Part shown: positions 19,806-29,278 of the stretch, one piece after another
Layout: each line of letters starts with the position of its first letter
Numbering within the stretch: position 1 is the first letter of the stretch
NCBI GenBank assembly: GCA_009840735.1
Contig: VXNF01000058.1
Span: forward strand, 82,531-146,530
Origin: Acidimicrobiia bacterium
GTDB lineage: Bacteria; Actinomycetota; Acidimicrobiia; Acidimicrobiales; CATQHL01
DNA: 64,000 nt
Direction of reading: 5' to 3'
Position numbers and translations under genes: made by a program
Notes under the pieces: model-generated
The model's database searches: none
Told to the model about the DNA's origin: nothing
Seen by the model: only the letters and a program-made list of their open reading frames with translations

Positions 19806-21154
19806 CCGCCGGCGACCGGCACCGGCGCTCGCCGGCGCCCTCCGGCGCGCCCGGACGGCCGCGGGGCTGGGTCACCTGGCCAGGCGGCCGCCGCCGAGCG
19901 GCGCCGAGGCCGCCATGGCTCGCCGCGGCGTCGAGCTGGCTCAGGCTGGCGCTGGTCTTGGGGACGCTGGCGGCGCTGGGGGTCTTCGCCGGGGTGCCCG
20001 TCCTCATCGTGGTGGGCGCCCTCATCGGCATCGTGATCCTCCACGAACTGGGGCACTTCTGGACGGCTCGCTGGGCGGGCATGAAGGTCAGCGAGTTCTA
20101 CGTGGGCTTCGGGCCGCGGCTGTGGTCGATCCGCCGGGGCGAGACCACCTACGGGGTGAAGGCCATCCTGGCGGGGGCCTACGTGCGGATTCTCGGCATG
20201 AACAACCTCGAGAAAGTAGACCCGGCCGAGGAGCATCGCACCTACCGCTCCAAGCCTTACTGGCGTCGCATGTCGGTCGCCGTGGCGGGTTCGGCCATGC
20301 ACTTCCTGCTGGCGATCCTGCTGCTGTGGGTTCTCTTCTCGGGAGTCGGCTACCACGGCTTCGACCGCCCAGACCTCACCGAGACCCCGAACTGGCAGGT
20401 CGCCCGGGTTGTGGCGGACAGCCCCGCCGCGGCCATGGGGGTGCGGCCGGGTGACCGGGTCACCGCCGTGGAGGGCCGGGCGATAGAGGGCTTCGGGGAC
20501 CTGCGGGGAGCGTTGGCGGACCTGGCGAACCGGCCGGTGGGCGTGACGGTCGTGCGCCACGGTGAGACGGTCACCCTCAACGGCACGATCGGCACCGCGC
20601 CGCGCGACGGCGTGTCGGGATTCTTGGGCGTCGGGCCCGAGTTGGCGCCCCCGGCGCGGGCGAACCCGCTGGCCGGCCTCGGACGCTCGCTGTCGGACTT
20701 CGGGTTCGTGGTGCGCGCCTCGGCGGAGGGCATCGCGGCCCTGTTCAGCCTGCAGGGGCTCGACGGGCTGCTCGGGCCCCTGGTCGATTTCGAGTCGAAC
20801 GAGGTGGCGGTCGGCGAGGTAGGCGCCGTCGATCCCAACCGGGTCGTCTCGGTCGTGGGCGTGGCGCAGATCGGCGGTTCGCTGGCGCAAGAGGACGTGG
20901 CCGCTCTGCTGGGATTCCTGGCCTACATCAACGTGTTCTTCGGGGTTCTGAACATGTTCCCGCTGCTGCCCCTCGACGGCGGGCATGTGGTCATCGCCAC
21001 CTATGAGCGGCTGCGCTCCTTCGGCGGGCGGACCTACCGGGCGGATGTGGCCAAGATGTTGCCCGCGGCCTACTTGTTCGTCCTCGTGCTGGTGACCGTC
21101 GGTCTCCTGGCCCTGTCGCGCGACATCGTCGATCCCTTGAACCTGCCCGGATAG
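19802..21154 (+). CDS. rseP: site-2 protease family (M50/RseP-like) zinc metalloprotease
   Basis: HELGHFW, EFYVGFGPRLWS, PDZ region, FFGVLNMFPLLPLDGGHV. Confidence 0.93.
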   Translation: MTAGDRHRRSPAPSGAPGRPRGWVTWPGGRRRAAPRPPWLAAASSWLRLALVLGTLAALGVFAGVPVLIVVGALIGIVILHELGHFWTARWAGMKVSEFYVGFGPRLWSIRRGETTYGVKAILAGAYVRILGMNNLEKVDPAEEHRTYRSKPYWRRMSVAVAGSAMHFLLAILLLWVLFSGVGYHGFDRPDLTETPNWQVARVVADSPAAAMGVRPGDRVTAVEGRAIEGFGDLRGALADLANRPVGVTVVRHGETVTLNGTIGTAPRDGVSGFLGVGPELAPPARANPLAGLGRSLSDFGFVVRASAEGIAALFSLQGLDGLLGPLVDFESNEVAVGEVGAVDPNRVVSVVGVAQIGGSLAQEDVAALLGFLAYINVFFGVLNMFPLLPLDGGHVVIATYERLRSFGGRTYRADVAKMLPAAYLFVLVLVTVGLLALSRDIVDPLNLPG

Positions 21155-21183
21155 CGAGGCGGGGCGCCCAAAAGGATGCGATA

Positions 21184-22413
21184 GTGGAAGTCCAGGCAAC
21201 GTTCCCGCGACGCCCCACCCGTCAGGTGATGGTCGGCGAGGTGGCCGTGGGCGGCGGCGCCCCGATCTCGGTGCAGTCGATGACCACCACCAAGACCGCC
21301 GACGTCGAAGCCACCCTGGCACAGATCTACGCTCTCGCCGCCGCCGGGGCGGACATCGTGCGGTGTACCTGCAACGAGCTCGAGGCCGCCGAGGGCCTCG
21401 CGGAGATCGTGCCGCGGTCGCCGGTGCCCATCGTGGCCGACATCCACCATCAGTACCGCATGGCGCTGGCGGCCCTCGAGGCGAACGTGGCGTGCCTCCG
21501 GCTCAACCCGGGCAACATCCGCCGCCCCGAGCACATCAAGACCGTGGCGGCCGAGTGCCGGGACCGGGGCGTGCCGATCCGCATCGGCGTGAACGGCGGG
21601 TCGCTGCACCCGGACCTCTACGCCCGCCACGGGGGCAAGGTGACCGCCGAGGCGATGGTGGAGTCAGCGCTGGCGGAACTGGACTACTTCGCCGAGGTGG
21701 ACTTCGACCTCGTGAAGATCTCCGTCAAGGCCTCCAGCGTGCCGCTGATGATCGACGCCTATCGGCAACTGGCCGAGGTGACCGACCATCCCCTGCACCT
21801 CGGCGTCACCGAGGCCGGCCCGCCCCCGGCCGGTGTGGTGAAGTCCACCGCCGGGATCGCCACGCTGCTGGCCGAGGGCATCGGCGACACCATTCGCTAC
21901 TCTCTGACCGCCGACCCCGTCACCGAGGCCCGGGCGGGCCGGACGTTGCTGGAGGCGCTCGGGCTGCGGGAGCGCCGCAACGTGGACCTCATCGCCTGCC
22001 CGAGCTGCGGGCGGGCCGAGGTAGACGTCTTCAAGATCGCCGCCGACGCGCTGGAGGCGTTCGGCGAGCGGGAGATCCCGCTGCAGGTTGCCGTCATGGG
22101 ATGCGTCGTCAACGGCCCCGGCGAGGCGCGTGACGCCGACTTGGGCATCGCCGCAGGGCGCGGCAGGGGCCACCTCTTCGTCAAAGGCCAGAACGTCGCC
22201 GTGGTCCCCGAGGGGGAGATGGTGGAGTCCCTGGTGTCCTGGGCCGAGCTGATCTGCGCCGAGGGGGTCGAGGCGGCACTCGCCCGCGCCGACGTCGAGC
22301 GGGCGGGCCGGGAGGCGGAGCGAGACCGCAAAGCCCTGCTCGATGTGCAGGGAACCGACGCCAACGAGGTGACAGCTCGGGTCGACATCGTGCGTCGCGC
22401 CGCCTCGGGCTGA
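21184..22413 (+). CDS. ispG: 4-hydroxy-3-methylbut-2-en-1-yl diphosphate synthase
   Basis: SVQSMTTTKTADVEATLAQI, PIVADIHHQYRMAL, RLNPGNI, PSCGR, MGCVVNGPGEARDADLG. Confidence 0.97.
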   Translation: MEVQATFPRRPTRQVMVGEVAVGGGAPISVQSMTTTKTADVEATLAQIYALAAAGADIVRCTCNELEAAEGLAEIVPRSPVPIVADIHHQYRMALAALEANVACLRLNPGNIRRPEHIKTVAAECRDRGVPIRIGVNGGSLHPDLYARHGGKVTAEAMVESALAELDYFAEVDFDLVKISVKASSVPLMIDAYRQLAEVTDHPLHLGVTEAGPPPAGVVKSTAGIATLLAEGIGDTIRYSLTADPVTEARAGRTLLEALGLRERRNVDLIACPSCGRAEVDVFKIAADALEAFGEREIPLQVAVMGCVVNGPGEARDADLGIAAGRGRGHLFVKGQNVAVVPEGEMVESLVSWAELICAEGVEAALARADVERAGREAERDRKALLDVQGTDANEVTARVDIVRRAASG

Positions 22414-22506
22414 GCCCGCGCCGACCGCCTCGGTGGGCTGTGCCCGCAGTGTTCGGGAACCGCTCAGCGGTATACTTGTAGGCGCTTCAGGTCAACTGGC
22501 GGACAG

Positions 22507-22530
22507 GGCGTGGGCGGGTCCCACGCCTTT
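22507..22530 (+). promoter_or_regulatory. strong GC hairpin followed by TTTG in the rimP-nusA operon leader (candidate attenuator)
   Basis: GGCGTGGG-CGGGT-CCCACGCC-TTTG; -10-like TATACT at 22471. Confidence 0.5.
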
Positions 22531-22624
22531 GTTGTCGATGGGTGGCCGGTGGCAGCAGGCGAGCGCCGACGCATCCGAGTCGGGGCCCGCACCGCCGAAG
22601 GAGACCCCAAAGGGCGGCACAGCA

Positions 22625-23164
22625 ATGGCAGATGGCACCCAAGACGCCAGCGGCATCGAGGCGCGCGTCCGCTCCCTCGCCGCGCCGCTGCTGGCGCCCC
22701 TCGGGGTGGAGTTGGAGGACGTGCAGTGGGGCGGCGGCCGGCTGCGCCTCGTCGTGGACACCGCCGACGGCGTCGACAGCGGGACCCTGGTCCTGGTGAC
22801 CCGCACAATCTCTGCCGAGCTGGACGTGGCCGATCCGATCCCGAGGCGTTACACCCTCGAGGTGACCAGCCCGGGCGTCGAGCGGCCGCTGCGGCGACCC
22901 GAGCAGTACCGCAAGGCCGTCGGTTGTGAGGTGTCGGTCAAGCTCCGGGCCGGCGACGACGGCGAACGCCGGACCGCAGGCCGGCTCGTCGCAGCCGACG
23001 ACGAGCGGATCACCCTGGAGACCGCCGCCGGCGAGCGTCGGGAGATCCGCCTCGAGGCCGTCGAAAGGGCTCGGACGGTCTTCGACTGGGGCCAGGGCGA
23101 TGGGCGGGGCAACGGCGCCGGGGCCGCCGCGACGGCTACCCGCAAGGGAGTTCCGGTCTCGTGA
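22625..23164 (+). CDS. rimP: ribosome maturation factor RimP
   Basis: Start MADGTQDASGIEARV within the 22433 ORF; YTLEVTSPGVERPLRRPEQYRKAVGCEVSVK. Confidence 0.92.
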   Translation: MADGTQDASGIEARVRSLAAPLLAPLGVELEDVQWGGGRLRLVVDTADGVDSGTLVLVTRTISAELDVADPIPRRYTLEVTSPGVERPLRRPEQYRKAVGCEVSVKLRAGDDGERRTAGRLVAADDERITLETAAGERREIRLEAVERARTVFDWGQGDGRGNGAGAAATATRKGVPVS

Positions 23165-24303
23165 ACCTGGACATGCTGGAGGCCATGCAGGCGCTCGCCG
23201 CCGACAAGGGCATCTCGGTTGACACCCTCTACGGCGCTCTGGCCGACGCGCTCGAGTCGGCCTACAAGCGCATGCCGGGCGCTTACGAGTACTCGTGGGT
23301 CACCATCGACCCCGAGACCATGGACATCCGCGTGCTCGCCCAAGAGATCGACAGCGACGGTGAGCCCACCGGCCCCGAACTCGACGTGACGCCGGCGAAT
23401 TTCGGGCGCATCGCCGCCCAGACCGCTCGGCAGGTCATGACCCAGCGCATCCGCGAGGCCGAACGCGACTTGAAGTACGAGGAGTACGCCGGGCGCGAGG
23501 GCGACATCGTGACCGGCATCATCCAGCAGAGCGACTCGCGCTACACCCTGTTGGACCTCGGCCGGGTGGAGGCCCTGCTGCCGCAGTCCGAACAGGTCCC
23601 CTACGAGCGGCCCGACCCGTCGAGTCGCCTGAAGGCCTACATCGTCGAGGTTCGCCGGACCGCCAAGGGTCCCCAGATCGTCGTCAGCCGAACCCACCCA
23701 GGCCTGATCAAGCGGCTGTTCGAGTTCGAGGTTCCCGAGATCGCCGACGGCACCGTCGAGATCAAGGCGTGCGCCCGCGAGCCGGGGCACCGCACCAAGA
23801 TCGCTGTCTGGTCCAACGTCGAGAACGTGGACCCGGTCGGGGCCTGCGTCGGCGCGCGGGGCGCCCGGGTCCGCAACGTGGTCAACGAACTGCGCGGCGA
23901 GAAGATCGACATCGTCTCCTTCGCCGACAACGCCACCGACTTCGTCATGAAGGCCCTGTCGCCGGCGCGGGTCAAGGAGGTCCGCATCGACGAGGAGCTC
24001 GGGACCGCCGAGGTCATCGTGCCCGACTACCAGCTCTCCCTGGCGATCGGCAAGGAAGGCCAGAACGCCCGGCTGGCCGCCCGGCTCACCGGCTGGCGGA
24101 TCGAGATCAAGAGCGAGACCCAGGTCGCCGCGGAGGCGGCCTACGGCAAAGTCGACTGGGCCGAGGGCGAGTGGGTGATCGATCCGGACACGGGCCAGCA
24201 GGTCTGGCGACCCGCCGAGGGCGGCCCCACGATCTCCGTGGACGAATGGACCGGTGGCGCCGGCGCAGTGCCCGCACCCGAGACCCCAGCCGACACCCGC
24301 TGA
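23161..24303 (+). CDS. nusA: transcription termination/antitermination factor NusA
   Basis: S1 and KH regions; [26 protein letters not shown]. Confidence 0.96.
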   Translation: MNLDMLEAMQALAADKGISVDTLYGALADALESAYKRMPGAYEYSWVTIDPETMDIRVLAQEIDSDGEPTGPELDVTPANFGRIAAQTARQVMTQRIREAERDLKYEEYAGREGDIVTGIIQQSDSRYTLLDLGRVEALLPQSEQVPYERPDPSSRLKAYIVEVRRTAKGPQIVVSRTHPGLIKRLFEFEVPEIADGTVEIKACAREPGHRTKIAVWSNVENVDPVGACVGARGARVRNVVNELRGEKIDIVSFADNATDFVMKALSPARVKEVRIDEELGTAEVIVPDYQLSLAIGKEGQNARLAARLTGWRIEIKSETQVAAEAAYGKVDWAEGEWVIDPDTGQQVWRPAEGGPTISVDEWTGGAGAVPAPETPADTR

Positions 24304-24327
24304 GCGCAGCGACCGCAGGGGAACGCC

Positions 24328-27150
24328 GTGGCGAAGAAGATCAGGGTCTACGACCTAGCGAGGGAGTTGGGAATCTCCAACAACCAGTGCCTGGATCTCT
24401 GCAAGAGCCTGGGCATCGGTGTGCGAGCCACCTCGTCGAGCATGGACGAGCCGCACGCCTACCGGGTCCGCAAGCTGGCCGAGCGTGAGAACCTGATCGG
24501 CAGCGAAGCCCCGTCCGAGGAACCTGCCGCCTCCCCGCCGCCCGCCACGACGACCTCCGACGGGCCACCGCCGATCCGGCGCGCCGAGCCGAAGCCGCTG
24601 CGCCCGCCGCCGCCGGCAAGGCCCGCCGCGGTGCCTGCGGCGGAGGCGCCGGTTCGTGCCGCGCCACCGCCGCCGCGACCGGCGGCGCCTCCCCAACAGG
24701 CGCGCCCGGCAGCGGCGCAGGCGCCCGAGGCGCCGCCGACCGCCGATCGCCGGGTCGTCACCTCCAGCGGCAACGCCCCGCCCCGTCCGCTGCGCCCGCC
24801 GGTGGAGCCGTCGCCGCCCGCGGCGCCGACCATGGCACCGCGCGCCCCCGCGCCCCCGCCTGTCGCTGCACCGCCTGTCGCTGCACCGCCGCCGGCAGCC
24901 CCGCCTGTCGCTGCGCCGCCAGTGCCACCGACACCCCGTGCGCAGCCGCGTGCCGACGCCGCCGCGGCGCCACCCCTGAGCCCCGCGGGCAAGCCGATCC
25001 CGCCTCCGCCGCGCTCACTGAGCGGCAAGCCGATCCCGCCCCCTCCGGTGTCGCGCACCCGGGGCCCCGAGGCTCCTGGCGCCCGACGTGGCGGCGCGCC
25101 GTCACGGCGCAGCGGCCCGCCCGGCGAGAGGCGCTCGGCGCCGAGCGGTCCGCGCCCCTCGGGCCCCCCGGGCGGGCGACCCCCTGGAGCGGGAGCGCCG
25201 CGCCCGCCGGGCACCGGCCCCGGCGGCCCTCCCGGAGGGCGAGGCCCGGGCCGGGGTGGGCTGGGACGCCAGCCGCAGAGACGCCGCAAGACCCGTCGCC
25301 GTCGCCGCCTCGTCGAAGAGCTGCGGCCCGTGGACGCCCCGGACTACACCCCCGAGAATGTGCCGGTACCCACCGGCGAGGTGGTGGTGGAGCGGCTCTG
25401 CACCCCCCAAGACCTCGGACCGAAACTCAACCGGACAGCCGCGGACGTGGTGCGGTTCCTCTTGCAGAACGGCGAGATGGTTACGGCCACGCAGTCGCTG
25501 CCCGACGAGATGATCGAGCTCTTCGCGGCCGATCTGGGCGTGGATGTCCGCCTGGTGGATCCGGGCGAGGAGAAGGAGACCGAACTGCAGGCTCTCCTCG
25601 CCATTGAGCGCGACGACGGCACCGAGTTGGCCGAGCGCCCTCCGGTCGTGACGGTCATGGGCCACGTCGACCACGGCAAGACGAAGCTGCTGGATCAGAT
25701 CCGCAACGCCGACGTCGTCGCCGGCGAAGCGGGCGGCATCACCCAGCACATCGGCGCCTATCAGGTGCGCAAGAACGGTCACCGGATCACGTTCATCGAC
25801 ACGCCTGGCCACGAGGCCTTCACGGCGATGCGGGCGCGCGGCGCCGAGGCGACCGACATTGTGGTTCTGGTGGTGGCAGCCGACGACGGCGTCATGCCTC
25901 AGACCGTCGAGGCCATCAGCCACGCCCATGAGGCCGAAGTGCCGATCGTGGTGGCGCTGAACAAGATCGACAGGCCCAACGCCAATCCCGACCGGGTCAT
26001 GCAGCAGCTTGCCGAGCACGATCTCGTGCCCGAGCAGTGGGGCGGCAGCACCGTGACCGTGGAGGTCTCCGCCCTCGAGAACCTCGGCATCGACGAGCTC
26101 CTCGAGCACATCCTGGTGGTGGCCGAGCTGGAGGAGCTGCAAGCCCACGCCAGCGGTCGGGCAGAGGGCGTGGTGCTGGAGTCCCACCTCGACGTGGGGC
26201 GAGGTCCGGTGGCCACCCTGTTAGTCCAGGACGGCTGCCTGCGCGTCGGGGAGCCGGTCGTGGCGGGCGCCGCCTGGGGCCGGGTGCGGGCGCTCATGAA
26301 CGACCGGGGCGATCAGGTGGCGGAAGCCTCGCCGGGCACCCCGATTCGTGTGCTCGGTCTGTCGGCGGTCGCAGCGGCCGGCGCACCGTTCGTGGTGGCG
26401 CCGAACGAGAAGACAGCGGCCCGGGTGGCGAGCACGCGTGAGCACTGGCAGCGGGTCGCCGGGTTGGGGCGCGACCTTGCCACCGTGGCGAGCGGTGGTC
26501 GCCTCGAGGACATCTTCCAGGAGATCCAGGCAGGCGAGACGGCCGCGCTGAAGCTCATCGTGAAGGCCGACATGAACGGCTCCCTCGAGGCGGTGATCGA
26601 CGCCCTCCGCAAGATCGAGCGCGACGACGTCAAGATGGTCTTCGTGCATCGGGCCGTCGGTGCCATCACCGAGAACGACATTCAGCTGGCGGCCACAGCC
26701 AGCGCCACGATCATCGGCTTCAACGTCCGGCCCGATCGCAAAGCGCGCGGCCTCGCTGATGAGGAGCGGGTCGAGATCCGCACCTACGAGGTGATCTACC
26801 AGATCATCGACGACGTCCAGGCCGCGCTGGTGGGAATGCTGGCACCCAGCTACGAGGAGCACGTCACCGGCGAGGCCGAGGTGCGCGAGGTGTTCCGGAT
26901 CCGGGGCGTGGGCGCCGTGGCGGGCTGCTATGTACAGCACGGCGCCATCAGCCGCGGTTCCAAGGTGCGGTTCCTACGCGACGGCACCGTCATCTGGAAG
27001 GGCGAGATCCGCTCGCTGCGCCGCTTCAAGGACGATGTCCCCGAGGTGCGGTCCGGCTTCGAATGCGGCATCGGCCTGTCCAACTTCCAGGATCTCAAGT
27101 CGGGCGACGTCATCGAGACCTATGAGGAGCGCGAGGTCCTCCCCACCTGA
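24328..27150 (+). CDS. infB: translation initiation factor IF-2 with long Pro/Ala/Arg-rich N-terminus
   Basis: [16 protein letters not shown]2[45 protein letters not shown]. Confidence 0.98.
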   Translation: MAKKIRVYDLARELGISNNQCLDLCKSLGIGVRATSSSMDEPHAYRVRKLAERENLIGSEAPSEEPAASPPPATTTSDGPPPIRRAEPKPLRPPPPARPAAVPAAEAPVRAAPPPPRPAAPPQQARPAAAQAPEAPPTADRRVVTSSGNAPPRPLRPPVEPSPPAAPTMAPRAPAPPPVAAPPVAAPPPAAPPVAAPPVPPTPRAQPRADAAAAPPLSPAGKPIPPPPRSLSGKPIPPPPVSRTRGPEAPGARRGGAPSRRSGPPGERRSAPSGPRPSGPPGGRPPGAGAPRPPGTGPGGPPGGRGPGRGGLGRQPQRRRKTRRRRRLVEELRPVDAPDYTPENVPVPTGEVVVERLCTPQDLGPKLNRTAADVVRFLLQNGEMVTATQSLPDEMIELFAADLGVDVRLVDPGEEKETELQALLAIERDDGTELAERPPVVTVMGHVDHGKTKLLDQIRNADVVAGEAGGITQHIGAYQVRKNGHRITFIDTPGHEAFTAMRARGAEATDIVVLVVAADDGVMPQTVEAISHAHEAEVPIVVALNKIDRPNANPDRVMQQLAEHDLVPEQWGGSTVTVEVSALENLGIDELLEHILVVAELEELQAHASGRAEGVVLESHLDVGRGPVATLLVQDGCLRVGEPVVAGAAWGRVRALMNDRGDQVAEASPGTPIRVLGLSAVAAAGAPFVVAPNEKTAARVASTREHWQRVAGLGRDLATVASGGRLEDIFQEIQAGETAALKLIVKADMNGSLEAVIDALRKIERDDVKMVFVHRAVGAITENDIQLAATASATIIGFNVRPDRKARGLADEERVEIRTYEVIYQIIDDVQAALVGMLAPSYEEHVTGEAEVREVFRIRGVGAVAGCYVQHGAISRGSKVRFLRDGTVIWKGEIRSLRRFKDDVPEVRSGFECGIGLSNFQDLKSGDVIETYEEREVLPT

Positions 27151-27168
27151 CTCGGCGGGTAGGCCCGG

Positions 27169-27468
27169 GTGACCGAAGCGACCGTGGCGGCGCTGATCCT
27201 CGACGTTCGCCTGCCGGGCTGCCGGTCGCTGAAGGATAAGCGGTCGGTGCTGCGCCCGATCTTGGAGCGGCTGCAGCACCGGTTCGAGGTGTCGGTCGCT
27301 GAGGTGGACCACCAGGACCTCTGGCAGCGGGCCGGCTTGGGCGTGGCTGCGGTCAGCAGCTCGACTGCGGTCCTCGAGCGCCTGTTGGACGACGTGGAGC
27401 GCTACGTCTGGGCGCAGGCCGACATCGAGGTCATCGAGGCTCGCCGCCGCTGGCTGGAGGCCGACTGA
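27169..27468 (+). CDS. DUF503 (YlxP-like) protein
   Basis: LDVRLPGCRSLKDKRSVLRPIL..RFEVSVAEV. Confidence 0.88.
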   Translation: MTEATVAALILDVRLPGCRSLKDKRSVLRPILERLQHRFEVSVAEVDHQDLWQRAGLGVAAVSSSTAVLERLLDDVERYVWAQADIEVIEARRRWLEAD

Positions 27469-27469
27469 C

Positions 27470-27874
27470 GTGGCCGAGCGGCGACGCGGCTACGAGCGCG
27501 GAGATCGGCTCGGTGAGCTGCTCCGGGAGATCCTGGCCGAAGAGCTCGGTCGCATCGACGATGACCGTCTGGCGCTGGTAGCCGTCACCGGCGTGGAGGT
27601 GGACCGCGACTTGGCGTTCGCCGACGTGTACTTCTCCACGGTGGACCTCGACGCTGCGGCCGAGGCGGCCGCAGCGGAGACACTGCGTCGCCACCGGCGC
27701 CGGCTGCAGTCGGCGGTGGGCCGTCAAGCGCGCCTGCGGCGGGTTCCGAACCTGCGGTTCCACGCCGACGAAGGTATGCACGCCGGCGCCAGAGTGGAAG
27801 AGATTTTGCGCAGCCTGCGCCGGGAGTCTGGCGGGGAGTCTGGCCCTCCGCAGCGCCCCGAGGCGGCGCCGTGA
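27470..27874 (+). CDS. rbfA: ribosome-binding factor A
   Basis: GDRLGELLREILAEEL, L.FADVYFS, LRRVPNLRFHADEGM. Confidence 0.92.
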   Translation: MAERRRGYERGDRLGELLREILAEELGRIDDDRLALVAVTGVEVDRDLAFADVYFSTVDLDAAAEAAAAETLRRHRRRLQSAVGRQARLRRVPNLRFHADEGMHAGARVEEILRSLRRESGGESGPPQRPEAAP

Positions 27875-28794
27875 GCGGCCCGGCCGGTCGACGCGACGGG
27901 ATCGCGGTGATCGACAAGCCGCCGGGATGCACCTCCCACGACGTGGTAGCGCAGGCGCGGCGGCTGCTCGGCACTCGCAAGGTGGGCCATTCCGGCACGC
28001 TGGACCCCGACGCCACCGGGGTGCTGATCCTCGGCGTGGGGCGGGCCACCCGCCTGCTCCGCTACCTGACCGCCCTCGGGAAGACCTACGAGGCCACCGT
28101 GACCTTCGGTGTGGCCACCGACACTTGCGATGCCGCCGGTGACGCCGTCGGCGCCTGGGACATGTCGGACCTGACCGAGGATCGCGCCCGGGCCGCGGCG
28201 ACCGCCTTCGTGGGCGATATCCAGCAGATCCCTCCGATGGTCTCGGCGGTCAAGGTGGGCGGGCGGCGCTTGCACGAGCTGGCGCGGGAAGGCCGGACGG
28301 TGCCCCGTGAGCCCCGCACGGTCAGCGTCGGGCGCTTCGAAATGACCGGCTTCGGCGCCGGTGACCGGCCTTGGGCGACGGTGACGGTCGCCTGCTCCGC
28401 GGGGACCTACGTGCGGACCCTGGCCGCCGACTGGGGCGCCGCCCTGGGCGGGGGGGCGCATCTGGCGGCGCTGCGCCGAACCGCCGTCGGGTCGTTCACT
28501 GTCGCTGAGGCGCGCCCGCTGGAGCGCCTGGAGTTGCTGGCGCCGTCGGTCGGTGTCCGGGACTACGCCTCCTTGACGGTGCCTGAGTCGGGGGCGCGGG
28601 CCGTCGCCTGTGGCCAGCGGCTGCCCGCGACGGGGCTGGCTGGGCCGGGCCCGTGGGCGGTGCTCGACGAGTCCGGGTCGCTCCTGGCGATGTGCGAGCG
28701 CCGTGGCGACTGTCTGCAGCCGACTGTCGTCCTGGCGACGACGTCGGGGGCGTCCGGGGCGCCCGGTGGTGGAGAGGGGCCAGCGGACCGCTAG
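27871..28794 (+). CDS. truB: tRNA pseudouridine(55) synthase
   Basis: VIDKPPGCTSHDVV, GHSGTLDPDATGVL, CSAGTYVRTLAADWG. Confidence 0.95.
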   Translation: MSGPAGRRDGIAVIDKPPGCTSHDVVAQARRLLGTRKVGHSGTLDPDATGVLILGVGRATRLLRYLTALGKTYEATVTFGVATDTCDAAGDAVGAWDMSDLTEDRARAAATAFVGDIQQIPPMVSAVKVGGRRLHELAREGRTVPREPRTVSVGRFEMTGFGAGDRPWATVTVACSAGTYVRTLAADWGAALGGGAHLAALRRTAVGSFTVAEARPLERLELLAPSVGVRDYASLTVPESGARAVACGQRLPATGLAGPGPWAVLDESGSLLAMCERRGDCLQPTVVLATTSGASGAPGGGEGPADR

Positions 28795-28849
28795 CCTGAG
28801 AGCCGCAACGCAGAGACGATGACGCGGAATCAAACGCACGAGCTGGAAT

Positions 28850-28871
28850 CGGCCCGCGAAGCTGCGGGCCG
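28850..28871 (+). promoter_or_regulatory. 8-bp-stem hairpin 9 nt upstream of the rpsO start (candidate S15 autoregulatory leader)
   Basis: CGGCCCGC-GAAGCT-GCGGGCCG immediately before ccggggacaATG. Confidence 0.4.
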
Positions 28872-28880
28872 CCGGGGACA

Positions 28881-29150
28881 ATGGCCGAACATCTGCCTCC
28901 CAAGGCCGACACGATCGCGAAACACCGTCGGCACGAGACCGACGTGGGCTCCACCGAAGTACAGGTGGCGCTCCTCACAGATCGCATCAGTCACCTCACC
29001 GAGCACCTCAAGGTGCACAAGAAGGACCACCACAGCCGTCGTGGACTTCTGATGCTGGTGGGTCGCCGCCGTCGATTGCTCGACTACCTCCGCAATCAAG
29101 ACATCGAGCGCTACCGCGCGCTGATCACCGACCTCGGCCTGCGTCGCTGA
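28881..29150 (+). CDS. rpsO: 30S ribosomal protein S15
   Basis: [56 protein letters not shown]. Confidence 0.97.
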   Translation: MAEHLPPKADTIAKHRRHETDVGSTEVQVALLTDRISHLTEHLKVHKKDHHSRRGLLMLVGRRRRLLDYLRNQDIERYRALITDLGLRR

Positions 29151-29278
29151 CAATCACAGACACCTGGCGCAACCCGAGAGCACCCCGGCTGAGGCCGTGT
29201 CCCGGTGCTTCGACAACCGTCTCCCACGCAAGGCGCGGCGGGGGGCTGCTGCGCTGACTTATCCGAAAGGAATCAACC

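Noticed and set aside
24540-25310. Pro/Ala-rich repetitive DNA
   Set aside because: This is the low-complexity N-terminal region of IF-2, common in Actinobacteria; not a separate element.
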